Shown piece after piece: positions 32,479 to 42,358 of a DNA stretch of 64,000 nt. The notes below the pieces were generated by a model, which was not told the DNA's origin, made no database searches, and was given only the letters and a program-made list of their open reading frames with translations. Where the stretch lies: positions 186,001-250,000 of the forward strand of contig JADYUE010000001.1 of assembly GCA_021531615.1 (NCBI GenBank). The letters run 5' to 3'. This DNA comes from Fusobacterium varium. GTDB lineage: Bacteria > Fusobacteriota > Fusobacteriia > Fusobacteriales > Fusobacteriaceae. Numbering within the stretch: position 1 is the first letter of the stretch; each line of letters begins with the position of its first letter. The translations under genes were made by a program, and so were the position numbers.

Positions 32479-33630
32479 ATGAAAAAACTTACATTAATGC
32501 TTTTAGGAGTAACTTGTTTATTAACAGCTTGTGGAGGAAATGAAACTAAAGAAGCAGCACCTAAAAAAGAGGAAGTTGTAAAAATTGGAGCTACAGCACC
32601 ACTTACTGGTCCAGTAGCAATCTATGGAGTAACTGCAACAAATGGATCAAAATTAGCTATGGAAGAGATTAATAAAAGTGGTGGAGTACTTGGTAAAAAA
32701 ATTGACTTTGTTGTACTTGATTCTAAAGGGGACTCTACTGAAGCTGTAATGGCATATAATAGACTTGTAGATGAAGGAATTGTTGCATTTATTGGAGATG
32801 CTCCATCTAAACCAACTTTAGCAATTGCAGAGGTAGCAGCACAAGATAACATGCCTATGATTACACCAACTGGAACTCAATTTAATATTACAGAAGCTGG
32901 TAAAAACGTATTCCGTGCTTGTTTTACTGACCCATATCAAGGAAAAATCTTAGCAACTTTTGCTAAAAATAATTTAAAAGCTGAAAAAGTTGCAATTGTA
33001 GTTAATAACTCAAGTGACTATTCAAATGGAGTAAGTGAAGCATTCTTAGAAGAAGCTAAAAATCTTGGACTTGAAGTTGTTGCTAAAGAAGGATACTCAG
33101 ATGGAGATAAAGATTTCAGAGCTCAGCTTACAAAAATCCTTCCTACTAACCCTGATCTATTAGTAATTCCTGATTACTATGAGCAAGTTGCATTAATTAC
33201 TACTCAAGCTAGAGAGATTGGACTTAAATCTACATTCATCGGACCAGATGGTTGGGATGGAGTTGCAAAAACTCTTGACTCTAGTGCTTATGAAGCTATT
33301 GAAAATTCATATTTCACTAACCACTATTCACTAGATGATCAATCTGAAAAAGTTCAAAACTTCGTAAAAGCTTATAGAGAAACATATAAAGAAGATCCAT
33401 CTTCATTTGCTGCTCTATCTTATGATGCTGCATATATGATGAAAGCTGCTATTGAAAAAGCTGGAACTACTGAAAAACAAGCTGTTGTAGATGCTTTAAA
33501 AGGACTTGAATACGATGGTGTTACTGGACATCTAACATTTGATGAAAAGAATAACCCTGTTAAAGCAGTTACTGTATTAAAAATTGTTAACGGAAAATAT
33601 ACTTTTGACTCAACTGTTGAAACAAAATAA
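32479..33630 (+). CDS. livJ: Branched-chain amino acid-binding lipoprotein LivJ
   Basis: A 383-residue periplasmic-binding-protein lipoprotein (signal with lipobox LLTACGGN near residue 18). Family features are VVKIGATAPLTGPVAIYGV at the mature N-terminus, AMEEINKSGGVLGKKID, and a C-terminal GLEYDGVTGHLTFDEKNN segment. It captures Leu, Ile, Val or related amino acids and delivers them to LivHMGF. GGGGG precedes the ATG. Between it and livH lies a strong hairpin without a T run, a common device for making more binding protein than permease. Confidence 0.95.
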   Translation: MKKLTLMLLGVTCLLTACGGNETKEAAPKKEEVVKIGATAPLTGPVAIYGVTATNGSKLAMEEINKSGGVLGKKIDFVVLDSKGDSTEAVMAYNRLVDEGIVAFIGDAPSKPTLAIAEVAAQDNMPMITPTGTQFNITEAGKNVFRACFTDPYQGKILATFAKNNLKAEKVAIVVNNSSDYSNGVSEAFLEEAKNLGLEVVAKEGYSDGDKDFRAQLTKILPTNPDLLVIPDYYEQVALITTQAREIGLKSTFIGPDGWDGVAKTLDSSAYEAIENSYFTNHYSLDDQSEKVQNFVKAYRETYKEDPSSFAALSYDAAYMMKAAIEKAGTTEKQAVVDALKGLEYDGVTGHLTFDEKNNPVKAVTVLKIVNGKYTFDSTVETK

Positions 33631-33659
33631 GTTTTTAAAAATTAAAAGATGATTAAGAA

Positions 33660-33697
33660 TTCTAACCAGTACCAAAAATCTTCAGTACTGGTTAGAA
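33660..33697 (+). promoter_or_regulatory. Intercistronic 13-bp hairpin between livJ and livH
   Basis: TTCTAACCAGTAC (33660-33672) pairs perfectly with GTACTGGTTAGAA (33685-33697), with a 12-nt loop. No T run follows, so it is more likely an mRNA 3'-end stabiliser or processing site than a strong terminator. Confidence 0.8.
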
Positions 33698-33733
33698 ATT
33701 CATCTATATATAAAAAAGGAGAGGAAAGAAAAA

Positions 33734-34618
33734 ATGGAATTTTTACTTCAGATTATAAATGGATTACAGATTGGGAGCATCTATGCCCTTATTTCTCTTG
33801 GGTACACCATGGTATACGGGATAGCACAACTTATCAACTTTGCACACGGGGATATTATTATGGTAGGTGCATATGTTTCTTTATTTAGTATCCCAATGTT
33901 TACTAAAATAGGTTTGCCCGTATGGCTTACAATGGTCCCTGCTATTATTGTCTGCATTCTCTTAGGAATGCTAACTGAAAGAGTCGCTTATAGACCTCTT
34001 AGAAACTCTCCAAGAATCTCTAACCTAATCACAGCCATAGGAGTAAGCTTATTATTAGAAAATAGTTTTATGAAAATTTTCACACCTAATACTAGACCAT
34101 TTCCTAAAGTGTTTACTCATCCACCTATTTTAATAGGAGATCTTCACTTAAACTTTGGAACTGTTGTAACTATTTTAGTTACATTGATACTATCTATTGC
34201 TCTTCAATATTTTATGAAAAAGACTAAATATGGAAAAGCAATGCTTGCAACAAGTGAAGATTATGGGGCTGCTAAATTAGTAGGAATTAATGTTGATCAC
34301 ACTATCCAATTAACATTTGCTATCGGTAGTGGACTTGCAGCAGTTGCAGCTGTTTTATATGTAGCTGCTTATCCTCAAGTTCAACCATTAATGGGATCTA
34401 TGCCTGGTATCAAAGCATTTATTGCAGCAGTTTTAGGAGGTATCGGAATTCTTCCTGGAGCTGTTCTTGGAGGATTTATTCTTGGAATTGTAGAAAGCTT
34501 AACAAGAGCATACATCTCATCTCAATTAGCTGATGCAATTGTATTTTCAATATTAATTATCGTACTATTAGTTAAACCTACTGGAATTTTAGGTAAAAAT
34601 ATGAGAGAAAAGGTATAA
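33734..34618 (+). CDS. livH: Branched-chain amino acid permease LivH
   Basis: A 294-residue inner-membrane permease with about eight helices. It begins LLQIINGLQIGSIYALISLG and has TMVYGIAQLINFAHGD, a hallmark of LivH. The cytoplasmic EAA-like coupling loop MLATSEDYGAAKLVGINVD follows near residue 170, and the end is VLLVKPTGILG. It pairs with LivM to form the channel. GGAG precedes the ATG and livM follows after 12 nt. Confidence 0.95.
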   Translation: MEFLLQIINGLQIGSIYALISLGYTMVYGIAQLINFAHGDIIMVGAYVSLFSIPMFTKIGLPVWLTMVPAIIVCILLGMLTERVAYRPLRNSPRISNLITAIGVSLLLENSFMKIFTPNTRPFPKVFTHPPILIGDLHLNFGTVVTILVTLILSIALQYFMKKTKYGKAMLATSEDYGAAKLVGINVDHTIQLTFAIGSGLAAVAAVLYVAAYPQVQPLMGSMPGIKAFIAAVLGGIGILPGAVLGGFILGIVESLTRAYISSQLADAIVFSILIIVLLVKPTGILGKNMREKV

Positions 34619-34630
34619 GGTGATTGGGAA

Positions 34631-35602
34631 ATGTCAAAAACAAAGATGCTTAGTTATATTGCAACATTTGTATTACTTACTGTTGTTTATATTATTTTAA
34701 TGAGTTTAATCAATACTGGTGTTATTTCAAGATACCAAACAAATATATTAACATTAATCTGTATTAATATTATTCTTGCTGTTAGTTTAAATGTTACTGT
34801 TGGTTGTTTAGGACAAATTACAATTGGACATGCTGGATTTATGTCAGTTGGTGCTTATGCTGCTGCTCTATTTACTAAAAGTGGAATTGTAGAGGGGTTA
34901 CCTGGATATTTCTTAGCCCTAATTATTGGTGGAGCTGTTGCAGGGGTAGTTGGAATTATAATTGGAATTCCGGCTCTTAGATTAAACGGTGACTATCTTG
35001 CAATTATTACTCTTGCTTTTGGAGAAATTATCAGAGTTTTAATTGAATACTTTGACTTTACTGGGGGAGCTCAAGGATTACGTGGCATCCCTCGTTACAA
35101 TAAAATCGAGATTATCTTTATTATCATGGTTGTATGTGTAATGATGATGTTCTCTCTTATGACAAGTAGACATGGAAGGGCTGTTCTATCAATTAGAGAT
35201 GATGAAATTGCCAGTGGTGCATCAGGAGTTAATACAACTTATTATAAAACATTTGCATTTACTGTATCAGCAGTTTTTGCAGGAATTGCAGGAGCTGTAT
35301 ATGCTCATCACTTGGGAATCTTAGGAGCTAAACAATTTGACTTTAACTATTCAATCAACATCTTAACAATGGTAGTTTTAGGAGGAATGGGAAGTTTCAC
35401 AGGTTCTATTCTATCAGCTATCGTTTTAACAATTGTACCTGAAATGCTACGTGAATTTTCAGATTACCGTATGATTGTTTACTCTTTACTACTTATCTTA
35501 ACTATGATCTTCCGTCCAACAGGACTTTTAGGACGTAAAGAGTTTCAAATTACAAAAGTTATTGAAAGATTTATGAAAAAAGGAGGAAATGTCAATGAAT
35601 AA
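34631..35602 (+). CDS. livM: Branched-chain amino acid permease LivM
   Basis: A 323-residue inner-membrane permease, partner of LivH. Diagnostic stretches are GQITIGHAGFMSVGAYAAAL near residue 60, LRLNGDYLAIITLAFGEIIR, and the coupling loop LSIRDDEIASGASGVN near residue 190. The C-terminus RPTGLLGRKEF is also typical. It overlaps livG by 8 nt, indicating translational coupling. Complete and normal in length. Confidence 0.95.
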   Translation: MSKTKMLSYIATFVLLTVVYIILMSLINTGVISRYQTNILTLICINIILAVSLNVTVGCLGQITIGHAGFMSVGAYAAALFTKSGIVEGLPGYFLALIIGGAVAGVVGIIIGIPALRLNGDYLAIITLAFGEIIRVLIEYFDFTGGAQGLRGIPRYNKIEIIFIIMVVCVMMMFSLMTSRHGRAVLSIRDDEIASGASGVNTTYYKTFAFTVSAVFAGIAGAVYAHHLGILGAKQFDFNYSINILTMVVLGGMGSFTGSILSAIVLTIVPEMLREFSDYRMIVYSLLLILTMIFRPTGLLGRKEFQITKVIERFMKKGGNVNE

Positions 35603-36380
35603 CCTTGTATTAGATGCTAAAGATATTTCTATTACCTTTGGTGCATTAAAGGCTGTAACTGATTTTAACTTACAATTGAGAGAAAATGAGCTTGTAGGAC
35701 TTATCGGTCCCAACGGTGCTGGTAAAACTACTGTTTTCAATATTTTAACTGGGGTATATTCTCCAACATCTGGGACATATACTTTTAATGGTGAAGTAAT
35801 TAATAAGATGCCTACATATAAATTAGTAAAAAAAGGACTTGCTAGAACTTTCCAAAATATCAGACTTTTTAAATATATGAGTGTTTTAGATAATGTTCTT
35901 GTAGCTAATAACTTTAATATGAAATATGGAATTTTAAGTGGTACATTCCGTTTCCATAACTATTGGAGAGAGGAGAAAGAGGTTAAAGCTAAAGCCCTAG
36001 AGCTTTTAAAAATCTTTGATTTAGATAAATATGCTGATATGCCTGCTGGAAACCTACCTTATGGACAACAAAGAAAGCTTGAAATTGCTAGAGCTATGGC
36101 AACAAATCCAAAAGTTTTACTACTTGATGAACCTGCAGCAGGAATGAACCCTACTGAAACTGAAGAATTAATGAAAACTATCAAACTTATTAGAGATAAA
36201 TTTAATATTGCTATACTTTTAATTGAACATGATATGAAACTTGTTCTAGGAATTTGTGAAAGGCTTATTGTATTAGATCATGGAAATGTTATTGCATCAG
36301 GAGATCCACATGAAGTTGTTAATAATCCAACTGTTATTACAGCTTATCTAGGTGCTGATGATGAAGGAGATGAAGAGTAA
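35595..36380 (+). CDS. livG: Branched-chain amino acid transport ATPase LivG
   Basis: A 261-residue ABC ATPase. Walker A is GPNGAGKTT near residue 40, the Q-loop segment LARTFQNIRLF follows, and the signature region is LPYGQQRKLEIARA (a common LivG variant of LSGGQ). Walker B is VLLLDEPAAGMNP and the H-loop IEHD. ATG 35595 is preferred because AGGAGG lies 8 nt before it; an ATG two codons earlier is too close. LivF follows after 2 nt. Confidence 0.95.
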   Translation: MNNLVLDAKDISITFGALKAVTDFNLQLRENELVGLIGPNGAGKTTVFNILTGVYSPTSGTYTFNGEVINKMPTYKLVKKGLARTFQNIRLFKYMSVLDNVLVANNFNMKYGILSGTFRFHNYWREEKEVKAKALELLKIFDLDKYADMPAGNLPYGQQRKLEIARAMATNPKVLLLDEPAAGMNPTETEELMKTIKLIRDKFNIAILLIEHDMKLVLGICERLIVLDHGNVIASGDPHEVVNNPTVITAYLGADDEGDEE

Positions 36381-36382
36381 CA

Positions 36383-37105
36383 ATGGAAAATCAAAATATG
36401 TTAGAAATCAAAGATTTACACGTTTATTATGATAATATTCATGCTTTAAAAGGAATCTCATTAAATGTTAAACAAGGTGAGATTGTATCACTTATTGGAG
36501 CTAACGGAGCTGGTAAAACTACTACTCTACAAACTATCTCTGGACTTATCAACTCTAGAGAGGGACAAATTTTCTTTGAAGGAAAGGATATTACAAAGGA
36601 AAAATCACATAAGATTTGTGAAATTGGAATTGCTCAAGTTCCTGAGGGAAGAAGAGTTTTTGCTAAACTTCCTGTAAAAGACAACTTAAAATTAGGTGCT
36701 TTTACTGTAAAGGATACTCCTGAAAATCTTGAAAAAGATAGAGCTAATTTCTATAAAAATTTCCCAAGAATGTCTGAACGTAAAAATCAATTAGCTGGTA
36801 CCCTTTCTGGTGGTGAACAACAAATGCTTGCTATGGGTAGAGCTATTATGAGTAGACCTAAACTTTTAATTCTTGATGAGCCATCAATGGGACTTTCTCC
36901 TCTATTTGTAAAAGAAATCTTCTCAGTTATTAAAAAGCTTAAAGAGATGGGAACTACTATTCTTTTAGTTGAACAAAATGCTAAAATGGCTCTTGCTATC
37001 TCTGATAGAGCCTATGTAATTGAAACTGGAAGAATTACTCTTGAGGGAGATGCAAAAGAGTTAATGAACAATCCACAAATTAAAAAAGCTTACTTAGGAG
37101 CTTAA
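36383..37105 (+). CDS. livF: Branched-chain amino acid transport ATPase LivF
   Basis: A 240-residue ABC ATPase, second nucleotide-binding subunit. Walker A is GANGAGKTTTLQT, followed by the LivF-specific GIAQVPEGRRVFAKLPVKDN. The signature is LSGGEQQMLAMGRA, Walker B is LLILDEPSMGLSP and the switch segment is LLVEQN. It ends the livJHMGF operon. Peptide-fermenting anaerobes often use such transporters to take up branched-chain amino acids. Confidence 0.95.
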   Translation: MENQNMLEIKDLHVYYDNIHALKGISLNVKQGEIVSLIGANGAGKTTTLQTISGLINSREGQIFFEGKDITKEKSHKICEIGIAQVPEGRRVFAKLPVKDNLKLGAFTVKDTPENLEKDRANFYKNFPRMSERKNQLAGTLSGGEQQMLAMGRAIMSRPKLLILDEPSMGLSPLFVKEIFSVIKKLKEMGTTILLVEQNAKMALAISDRAYVIETGRITLEGDAKELMNNPQIKKAYLGA

Positions 37106-37107
37106 TT

Positions 37108-37141
37108 AAAAAAGGGAGTATTGAAAAATATTCCCTTTTTA
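37108..37141 (+). terminator. Terminator of the liv operon
   Basis: AAAAAGGGAGTA pairs with TATTCCCTTTTT over 12 bp with one G-U pair. The T-rich 3' arm serves as the U tract and the A-rich arm gives weak bidirectional function. Confidence 0.85.
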
Positions 37142-37155
37142 GTTATCTATCTACC

Positions 37156-38145
37156 TTAAAATTTAGGTATTTTCTGTATATTGCTTATCTCTTTTCCTAA
37201 ACATCTTCTTAAAAAATTAGGAACAAATACAGAATAATATAGTAGTTGAGCTTCTATATTTCCCTTTTCAACTTTCTTTAATTCTCTATATAGCTCTTTA
37301 TACCTATTATGAACTCTCTTCCAATCTCCACCACCATTATATCTTTTATATATAACAACTGAGTAGAAACTTAGAATAAGTTTAGCTAAAGTTTCCTTTC
37401 CAATTTTAGAATCAAGATTTTGATACTCTTTAAAAAATTTCTCACATATTTTCTCAAGAGAGATTATGCTTTTTTCAGAAACTTTATTCATTATACTTCC
37501 TGTTCTCTGTCTATAAAAATAAAAAGCTCTATCTATATATTTTACTCTTTTGGCTTTAAGATAAACTATTGGAGTAAATTCACTATCCTCATGTACAATC
37601 TCTTCATTAAACCAAATATTATTATCAATTAAAAACTTTCTTCTATATATATCATCTACAACCTCTTCTCTAAAACATTTAGGTTGTTGAAAAAGCTTTC
37701 CAAAAAATTCTATCCCTGTTACTACTCCAGAATTTTTTACTAAATCAGATCTAAAAAGTGGGGCTCCTGTTTTTTCTGGTGTATAATATCTCATATTCCC
37801 AACCATAACATCAAGATCTTCCATCTCTCCTTCAAAGAAAAACTTTTTATACTCTTGAACATCTATAAAATCATCACTATCAATAAAAGAGATATACTCT
37901 CCCTTTGCAACTCTCATTCCTGCATTTCTAGCTGAAGATAATCCACCATTTTCTTTATCTACAATAACTGTTCTCTCTGGATAACTTTGTTTAAACTCCT
38001 CCATTATCTCTCTACTTCTATCTTTAGAACCGTCATTTACAAGGATTACTTCATAATCTATCCCATCAATTTTATATAAACTATCTAAACACTCTCTTAA
38101 ATATTGCTCAACATTATATATTGGAACAATTATACTCAATTGCAT
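37156..38145 (-). CDS. Family 2 glycosyltransferase
   Basis: A 329-residue GT-A enzyme. It opens SIIVPIYNVEQYLRECLDSL, then has VNDGSKDRS and the metal-binding YISFIDSDDFID. The C-terminal third is helical and ends with a hydrophobic segment (LLYYSVFVPNFLRRCL) that may associate with the membrane. It probably adds one sugar to a lipid-linked surface polysaccharide repeat unit. It is the last gene of the polysaccharide cluster, 9 nt after the preceding GT4 gene. Donor and acceptor cannot be told from sequence. Confidence 0.93.
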   Translation of the reverse strand: MQLSIIVPIYNVEQYLRECLDSLYKIDGIDYEVILVNDGSKDRSREIMEEFKQSYPERTVIVDKENGGLSSARNAGMRVAKGEYISFIDSDDFIDVQEYKKFFFEGEMEDLDVMVGNMRYYTPEKTGAPLFRSDLVKNSGVVTGIEFFGKLFQQPKCFREEVVDDIYRRKFLIDNNIWFNEEIVHEDSEFTPIVYLKAKRVKYIDRAFYFYRQRTGSIMNKVSEKSIISLEKICEKFFKEYQNLDSKIGKETLAKLILSFYSVVIYKRYNGGGDWKRVHNRYKELYRELKKVEKGNIEAQLLYYSVFVPNFLRRCLGKEISNIQKIPKF

Positions 38146-38154
38146 CTTATCACC

Positions 38155-39264
38155 TTACAATTCTAGAATCTTTTCTCTATATATATTAATAATAATTTTT
38201 TCATCAAATTCCTTTAAAACTTTCTCTCTTCCAGCTATTCCCATAGCTTTTCTCTCTTCAGCTGAAAGATTGATAAATTTTCTCATTCCTTGAGCTAGAT
38301 CTTCACTATCTGCAACTTTAACCAGATATCCTGTAACATTGTTTTCAACTATCTCTTTACAACCAGTTACATTTGTAGCAATTATAGGCTTTTCCATAGC
38401 TGCCCCTTCCATCAATACTTTAGAGATTCCCTCTCTATATGATGGTAAAACTATACAATCTGCCTCTTTTATAACTAATTCTGGTTTATTAACTGTACCT
38501 AAATAGTTAATAACTCCTTCAACAACTAATTTATCCATATGCTCTTTAGTTACCCCTGATACAGCCTCTCCACCTAAAGCTCCTAAAAATTGAAACTCAA
38601 CTTTCTCTCCATACTCTTTCTTTAAAATTCTAGCTGCCTCTTCATACTCTCTAAATCCCTTATCAAAAAAGGCTCTAGCAACCATTAAGAAAACTATTCT
38701 TTCATCTTTTCTCTTCATAAGCATAGGTTTAAATCTTTCACAATCTGTTCCCTCCCCAGGTAAAATAAATATCTTTTTACTATCTCCTATACCTGAATTA
38801 ATTAGAGTTTCCTTATCGTCACTATTTAAAACCCATATCTCTTTTGAAAATTTAAGAGAAAATTTATATAAACCTACTGCTATTTTTGCTATAACTCCAC
38901 CTTTTACAAAAGAATATCCAAGTCCAGTAAGAATTGCCACTGATTTTTTCCCAGCCATTTTAGCTGCTAAAGTTCCATAGATATTTGGTTTAATTGTATA
39001 GTGAAAAATTATATCTGGGTTCTCTCTCTTGTATAATTTATATAGTTCTAAAGTTAATTTCAGATCTTCTATAGGATTTATACCTCTTTTATTAAGGTTA
39101 ATAGAGATTGATTTTACTCCTGGTATAGCTTTTTCCATATCTATTCTTCCATCATCAGGAGCAACTACTACCACCTCATGTCCATCTGCTACTAATGCTC
39201 TAATAACTCCAGCTCTAAAAATATATATATCCCACATATAATTTGCTACAAATAATATCTTCAT
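38155..39264 (-). CDS. Family 4 glycosyltransferase
   Basis: A 369-residue GT-B enzyme. The N-terminal half starts ILFVANYMWDIYIFRAGVIR. The C-terminal nucleotide-sugar domain has the EX7E motif in REGISKVLMEGAAMEKPIIA, followed by NVTGCKEIV. This pattern resembles transferases adding N-acetylgalactosamine or related sugars (PglA/WbpU-like), but the donor is not certain. It lies between the GT2 gene and the polymerase in the surface polysaccharide operon. Confidence 0.92.
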   Translation of the reverse strand: MKILFVANYMWDIYIFRAGVIRALVADGHEVVVVAPDDGRIDMEKAIPGVKSISINLNKRGINPIEDLKLTLELYKLYKRENPDIIFHYTIKPNIYGTLAAKMAGKKSVAILTGLGYSFVKGGVIAKIAVGLYKFSLKFSKEIWVLNSDDKETLINSGIGDSKKIFILPGEGTDCERFKPMLMKRKDERIVFLMVARAFFDKGFREYEEAARILKKEYGEKVEFQFLGALGGEAVSGVTKEHMDKLVVEGVINYLGTVNKPELVIKEADCIVLPSYREGISKVLMEGAAMEKPIIATNVTGCKEIVENNVTGYLVKVADSEDLAQGMRKFINLSAEERKAMGIAGREKVLKEFDEKIIINIYREKILEL

Positions 39265-39282
39265 ATTTTCACCTTTTTAATA

Positions 39283-40473
39283 TTAATATAGTAATGATAA
39301 CTCTTTCCCATGCCCTTGTTCTTTATACTTACCAGCCTCTTCTACTATTTTCATTCTTTCTTCTACACTATTATGTTTTAAAAGTACAGTTTCATATAAA
39401 TAAACTTTTTTATTTCCCTCAAAATTTAATTGATTATCTAATCTAAAAGTTGATATTAATATTGCCAAAATAAATACTACTAATTTTACTACTGGAGCAC
39501 TTTTAATATCAAAAAACATAGGAATAATAAACCAGTATGAATATACAAAAAGAATCCCTATTCTTAAAGTAATTACTGAAAGTTCAGCTCCATATAAAAA
39601 TATAAATACTGATAGAAATAAGCTGTTAGCAAAAATAATTCCATATCTTTTTTCTGTTAATCTCTTTCCAATTAAAAATACTATTAAAAATAATATAACT
39701 CTTTCTAAATAAAATAGAGAGAACCCTAGTGGAAAATCCTTGGGAATAATTGAGATATATCCAGCTATCTTATCTTCAATGCCTCCAGGTATTTTATCTT
39801 TTATCATCCCTACCCCATTTATTATCAATCTAATATTTGAAAGATAATAAATATTTCCTATAATGAAAACAACAAATATAAATACTCTATTCCATTTTAT
39901 TTTTAATAAAAAATACATTGGAAGATATAATAATGATGATGTATGAAATAAAAATCCCAAAATATTCAATGCTACAAATGGTAAAATTTTTCTGTTTTCT
40001 ATATAATCAACAGAAAGTATAAACAGAAGAATACTTTTTATATTTCTTATCATATCTATTTCAAGTGCAATTCCATACACTCCAAAAAATATAAATAATG
40101 ATAAAATTGGATAATTTGAATATCTCTTAAAAATAAAATATATTAAAGTAAAATCTATAATTGTATTTATAAGACTGAAATTTATATAATTCGAGGTAAA
40201 TAATTTAACCACTCCGCAATAAAACTGATATCCTTTTTCAAATCCTCCTTCTACAAAACCACCTTTTATAAGCTCTAATATATTTTTACTTTGTTCAAAA
40301 TTAGGCTTATAATTATACCAATCATATCCTATATAAGCTCTTGTTCCGAAAAAAACAACTAAAATTCCTATTAAAAAAATATAAATATTTCTTTTAAATT
40401 CTCTATTTTCACTAAAAATATCTATTAAACTTCCTACCCCAAGAATTATTAATATTATGAAATATAGATTCAT
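39283..40473 (-). CDS. EpsG/Wzy-like polysaccharide polymerase
   Basis: A 396-residue polytopic membrane protein with about ten to eleven helices. Near the start it has FFGTRAYIGYDWYNYKPNFE. That matches the EpsG-family signature (R-x-x-G-x-D-x-x-x-Y) that follows the first helices. EpsG proteins polymerise lipid-linked oligosaccharide repeats in Wzy-dependent pathways. Placement between glycosyltransferase genes supports this. No flippase (Wzx) or chain-length regulator is in the cluster, so those must be elsewhere. Confidence 0.85.
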   Translation of the reverse strand: MNLYFIILIILGVGSLIDIFSENREFKRNIYIFLIGILVVFFGTRAYIGYDWYNYKPNFEQSKNILELIKGGFVEGGFEKGYQFYCGVVKLFTSNYINFSLINTIIDFTLIYFIFKRYSNYPILSLFIFFGVYGIALEIDMIRNIKSILLFILSVDYIENRKILPFVALNILGFLFHTSSLLYLPMYFLLKIKWNRVFIFVVFIIGNIYYLSNIRLIINGVGMIKDKIPGGIEDKIAGYISIIPKDFPLGFSLFYLERVILFLIVFLIGKRLTEKRYGIIFANSLFLSVFIFLYGAELSVITLRIGILFVYSYWFIIPMFFDIKSAPVVKLVVFILAILISTFRLDNQLNFEGNKKVYLYETVLLKHNSVEERMKIVEEAGKYKEQGHGKELSLLY

Positions 40474-40476
40474 TTA

Positions 40477-41571
40477 TCATTCCCTCTCTAACGTTTTTTT
40501 ATATAGTTCCAAATACTCCTTTGCACTATTCTCTATAGTAAACTTTTTACTTCTCTCTAAACATTTATCTGCTACTTCTTTATAAAGTTTTTCATCCTTT
40601 AATTTTAGAATAAGCTTTGCTAACTCCTTAGGATTATCATTAGAGCATAAAAAACCTGCTCCTCTAACTACTTCAGCAAGTCCGGGAACATCACTTGCTA
40701 TTACAGGTTTATGTGACGCCATTCCCTCAACAGCAGTAATTCCAAACCCTTCAAAAAAAGAGTATTGAATCACAATATCAGCTGTTTTTAAAAGTTGAGG
40801 AATATCTTTTCTAAGCCCTAAAAATCTAACTCTATCCTCTACTCCCACTTCTCTAGCAAACTCTTGAACATCTCTTTCTAAAACTCCGTCTCCTACAAAT
40901 ACTACTTTGTACTCTTCAGAAAGAGATTTTAAAGCTGATACAACTCCTTTTTGATTTTTAGCAGCTTGAAATCTTGATACCATCATAAGAACAGTATCAC
41001 TATTTTCAACTCCTATCTCATCTCTTGAAATAGGATAGACATTTTCAAAATGGCTTAAATCTACTCCATTTGCTATTACACAATAGTTTTTTTCATCTCC
41101 ACCTATCCACTCTTTCAAACTTTTTTCAGTAGCCTCAGATATGCTTACAATCTTATCAAATCCTCTAAAAACAAATCTGTCTATCAGCTTAAAAACTATG
41201 CTATTTCTTCTTCTGTTTGATGTACTATGTTCAGTTGTAATATATTTTCTCTTTCTATTAAAATCCAATATTTTAGCAAATCTTGTCCAATATTGAGCAT
41301 GCACAAGATGAACATGAACTATATCATAGTTTTCTTTTCTTATCTTCTCAGCTATTGCAAAAATATTTAAAGGAGACACCTTAGAATTATATTTAGAAAC
41401 ACTTACTTTTATTCCTCTTTTTATCAAATCTTTTTCAAATACAGAGTTAATATCACTTAATATCATTAATTCTACATCATACCCTAACTTTTTTTGTAAT
41501 GGAATAAGTTCACTTAGTAGTTTCTCTGCTCCCCCTAATTCTAATGAAGTTATAATATGGAGTATTTTCAT
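40477..41571 (-). CDS. Family 4 glycosyltransferase
   Basis: A 364-residue GT-B enzyme. The start ILHIITSLELGGAEKLLSEL is a classic GT4 opening with the GGAE loop. The C-terminal domain has FFEGFGITAVEGMASHKPVI (EX7E) followed by SDVPGLAEVV. It probably transfers a sugar in a retaining reaction during repeat-unit assembly. It overlaps the upstream GT2 gene by 4 nt (ATGA) and is 3 nt from the polymerase gene. Confidence 0.93.
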   Translation of the reverse strand: MKILHIITSLELGGAEKLLSELIPLQKKLGYDVELMILSDINSVFEKDLIKRGIKVSVSKYNSKVSPLNIFAIAEKIRKENYDIVHVHLVHAQYWTRFAKILDFNRKRKYITTEHSTSNRRRNSIVFKLIDRFVFRGFDKIVSISEATEKSLKEWIGGDEKNYCVIANGVDLSHFENVYPISRDEIGVENSDTVLMMVSRFQAAKNQKGVVSALKSLSEEYKVVFVGDGVLERDVQEFAREVGVEDRVRFLGLRKDIPQLLKTADIVIQYSFFEGFGITAVEGMASHKPVIASDVPGLAEVVRGAGFLCSNDNPKELAKLILKLKDEKLYKEVADKCLERSKKFTIENSAKEYLELYKKTLERE

Positions 41572-42356
41572 CTTTTCCCCACCACCATTTTAAAATATTT
41601 ACTTTGAAGTAATCTTATAAAAAATTTCACCTTATTTTTTAAAGGTATATTATATTTTAACATCTCACTATAATAACTCTCAAAACCTCTAGGATTATTT
41701 TTTATTAACTTTAAAAAGTTATTTGTGTAACCATCTTCAAGATATTCAAAATAATATATTCCTTTATCTATATATCTCATCTTATATTTTTCACCTATTT
41801 TTATCCAAATAGATGCTTCAGGAACAAATTTTTCTCCTTCATAAACTTTAAATGGATTTTCTCTTAAATACTTTGTTCTAAATACTTCTGCTTTATCTCC
41901 ATCTATTCCCAGTTTATATACAATTTCAATAGGTGTTGAATCTATGCTATATTGAGGATAAGGCTTTCCTGTTATCTCTCCAGTAGCAATATTTATCTTT
42001 CTAAATATCATTCCACCCATATTTTTAGGTAATTTTTCTCCTTCTAAAACAATAGTTTCAACTGCATCTTCTGTAATATAATCATCACTATCTACTATAA
42101 AGAAAAACTCTCCCTCTGCAAACTCTACTCCTCTATTAATAGCCCTCATCTTTCCAGCATTTTCTTGATAAACATATATAATATTTAAAATATTCTCTTT
42201 TTTCCAACTTTCTATAAGTTCTCTTGTATTATCAACAGATCCATCATCTACTACTACCCATTGAAAATTTTTATTGCTCTGTTTCTTTAAACTTTCATAC
42301 AATCTAGAAAGTGTATCTCCTCTATTATATGCAGGAGTAAAAATAGTTACTTCCAT
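41568..42356 (-). CDS. Family 2 glycosyltransferase
   Basis: A 262-residue GT-A enzyme with TIFTPAYNRGDTLSRLYESL at the start. VVDDGSVDNTRELIESW (nucleotide binding) and FFIVDSDDYI (DxD metal site) follow. The C-terminus is basic (KVKFFIRLLQSKYFKMVVGK), consistent with membrane association. It lies 2 nt downstream of the initiating sugar transferase gene, so it probably adds the second sugar of the repeat; this order is inference. Confidence 0.92.
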   Translation of the reverse strand: MEVTIFTPAYNRGDTLSRLYESLKKQSNKNFQWVVVDDGSVDNTRELIESWKKENILNIIYVYQENAGKMRAINRGVEFAEGEFFFIVDSDDYITEDAVETIVLEGEKLPKNMGGMIFRKINIATGEITGKPYPQYSIDSTPIEIVYKLGIDGDKAEVFRTKYLRENPFKVYEGEKFVPEASIWIKIGEKYKMRYIDKGIYYFEYLEDGYTNNFLKLIKNNPRGFESYYSEMLKYNIPLKNKVKFFIRLLQSKYFKMVVGKR

Positions 42357-42358
42357 TA

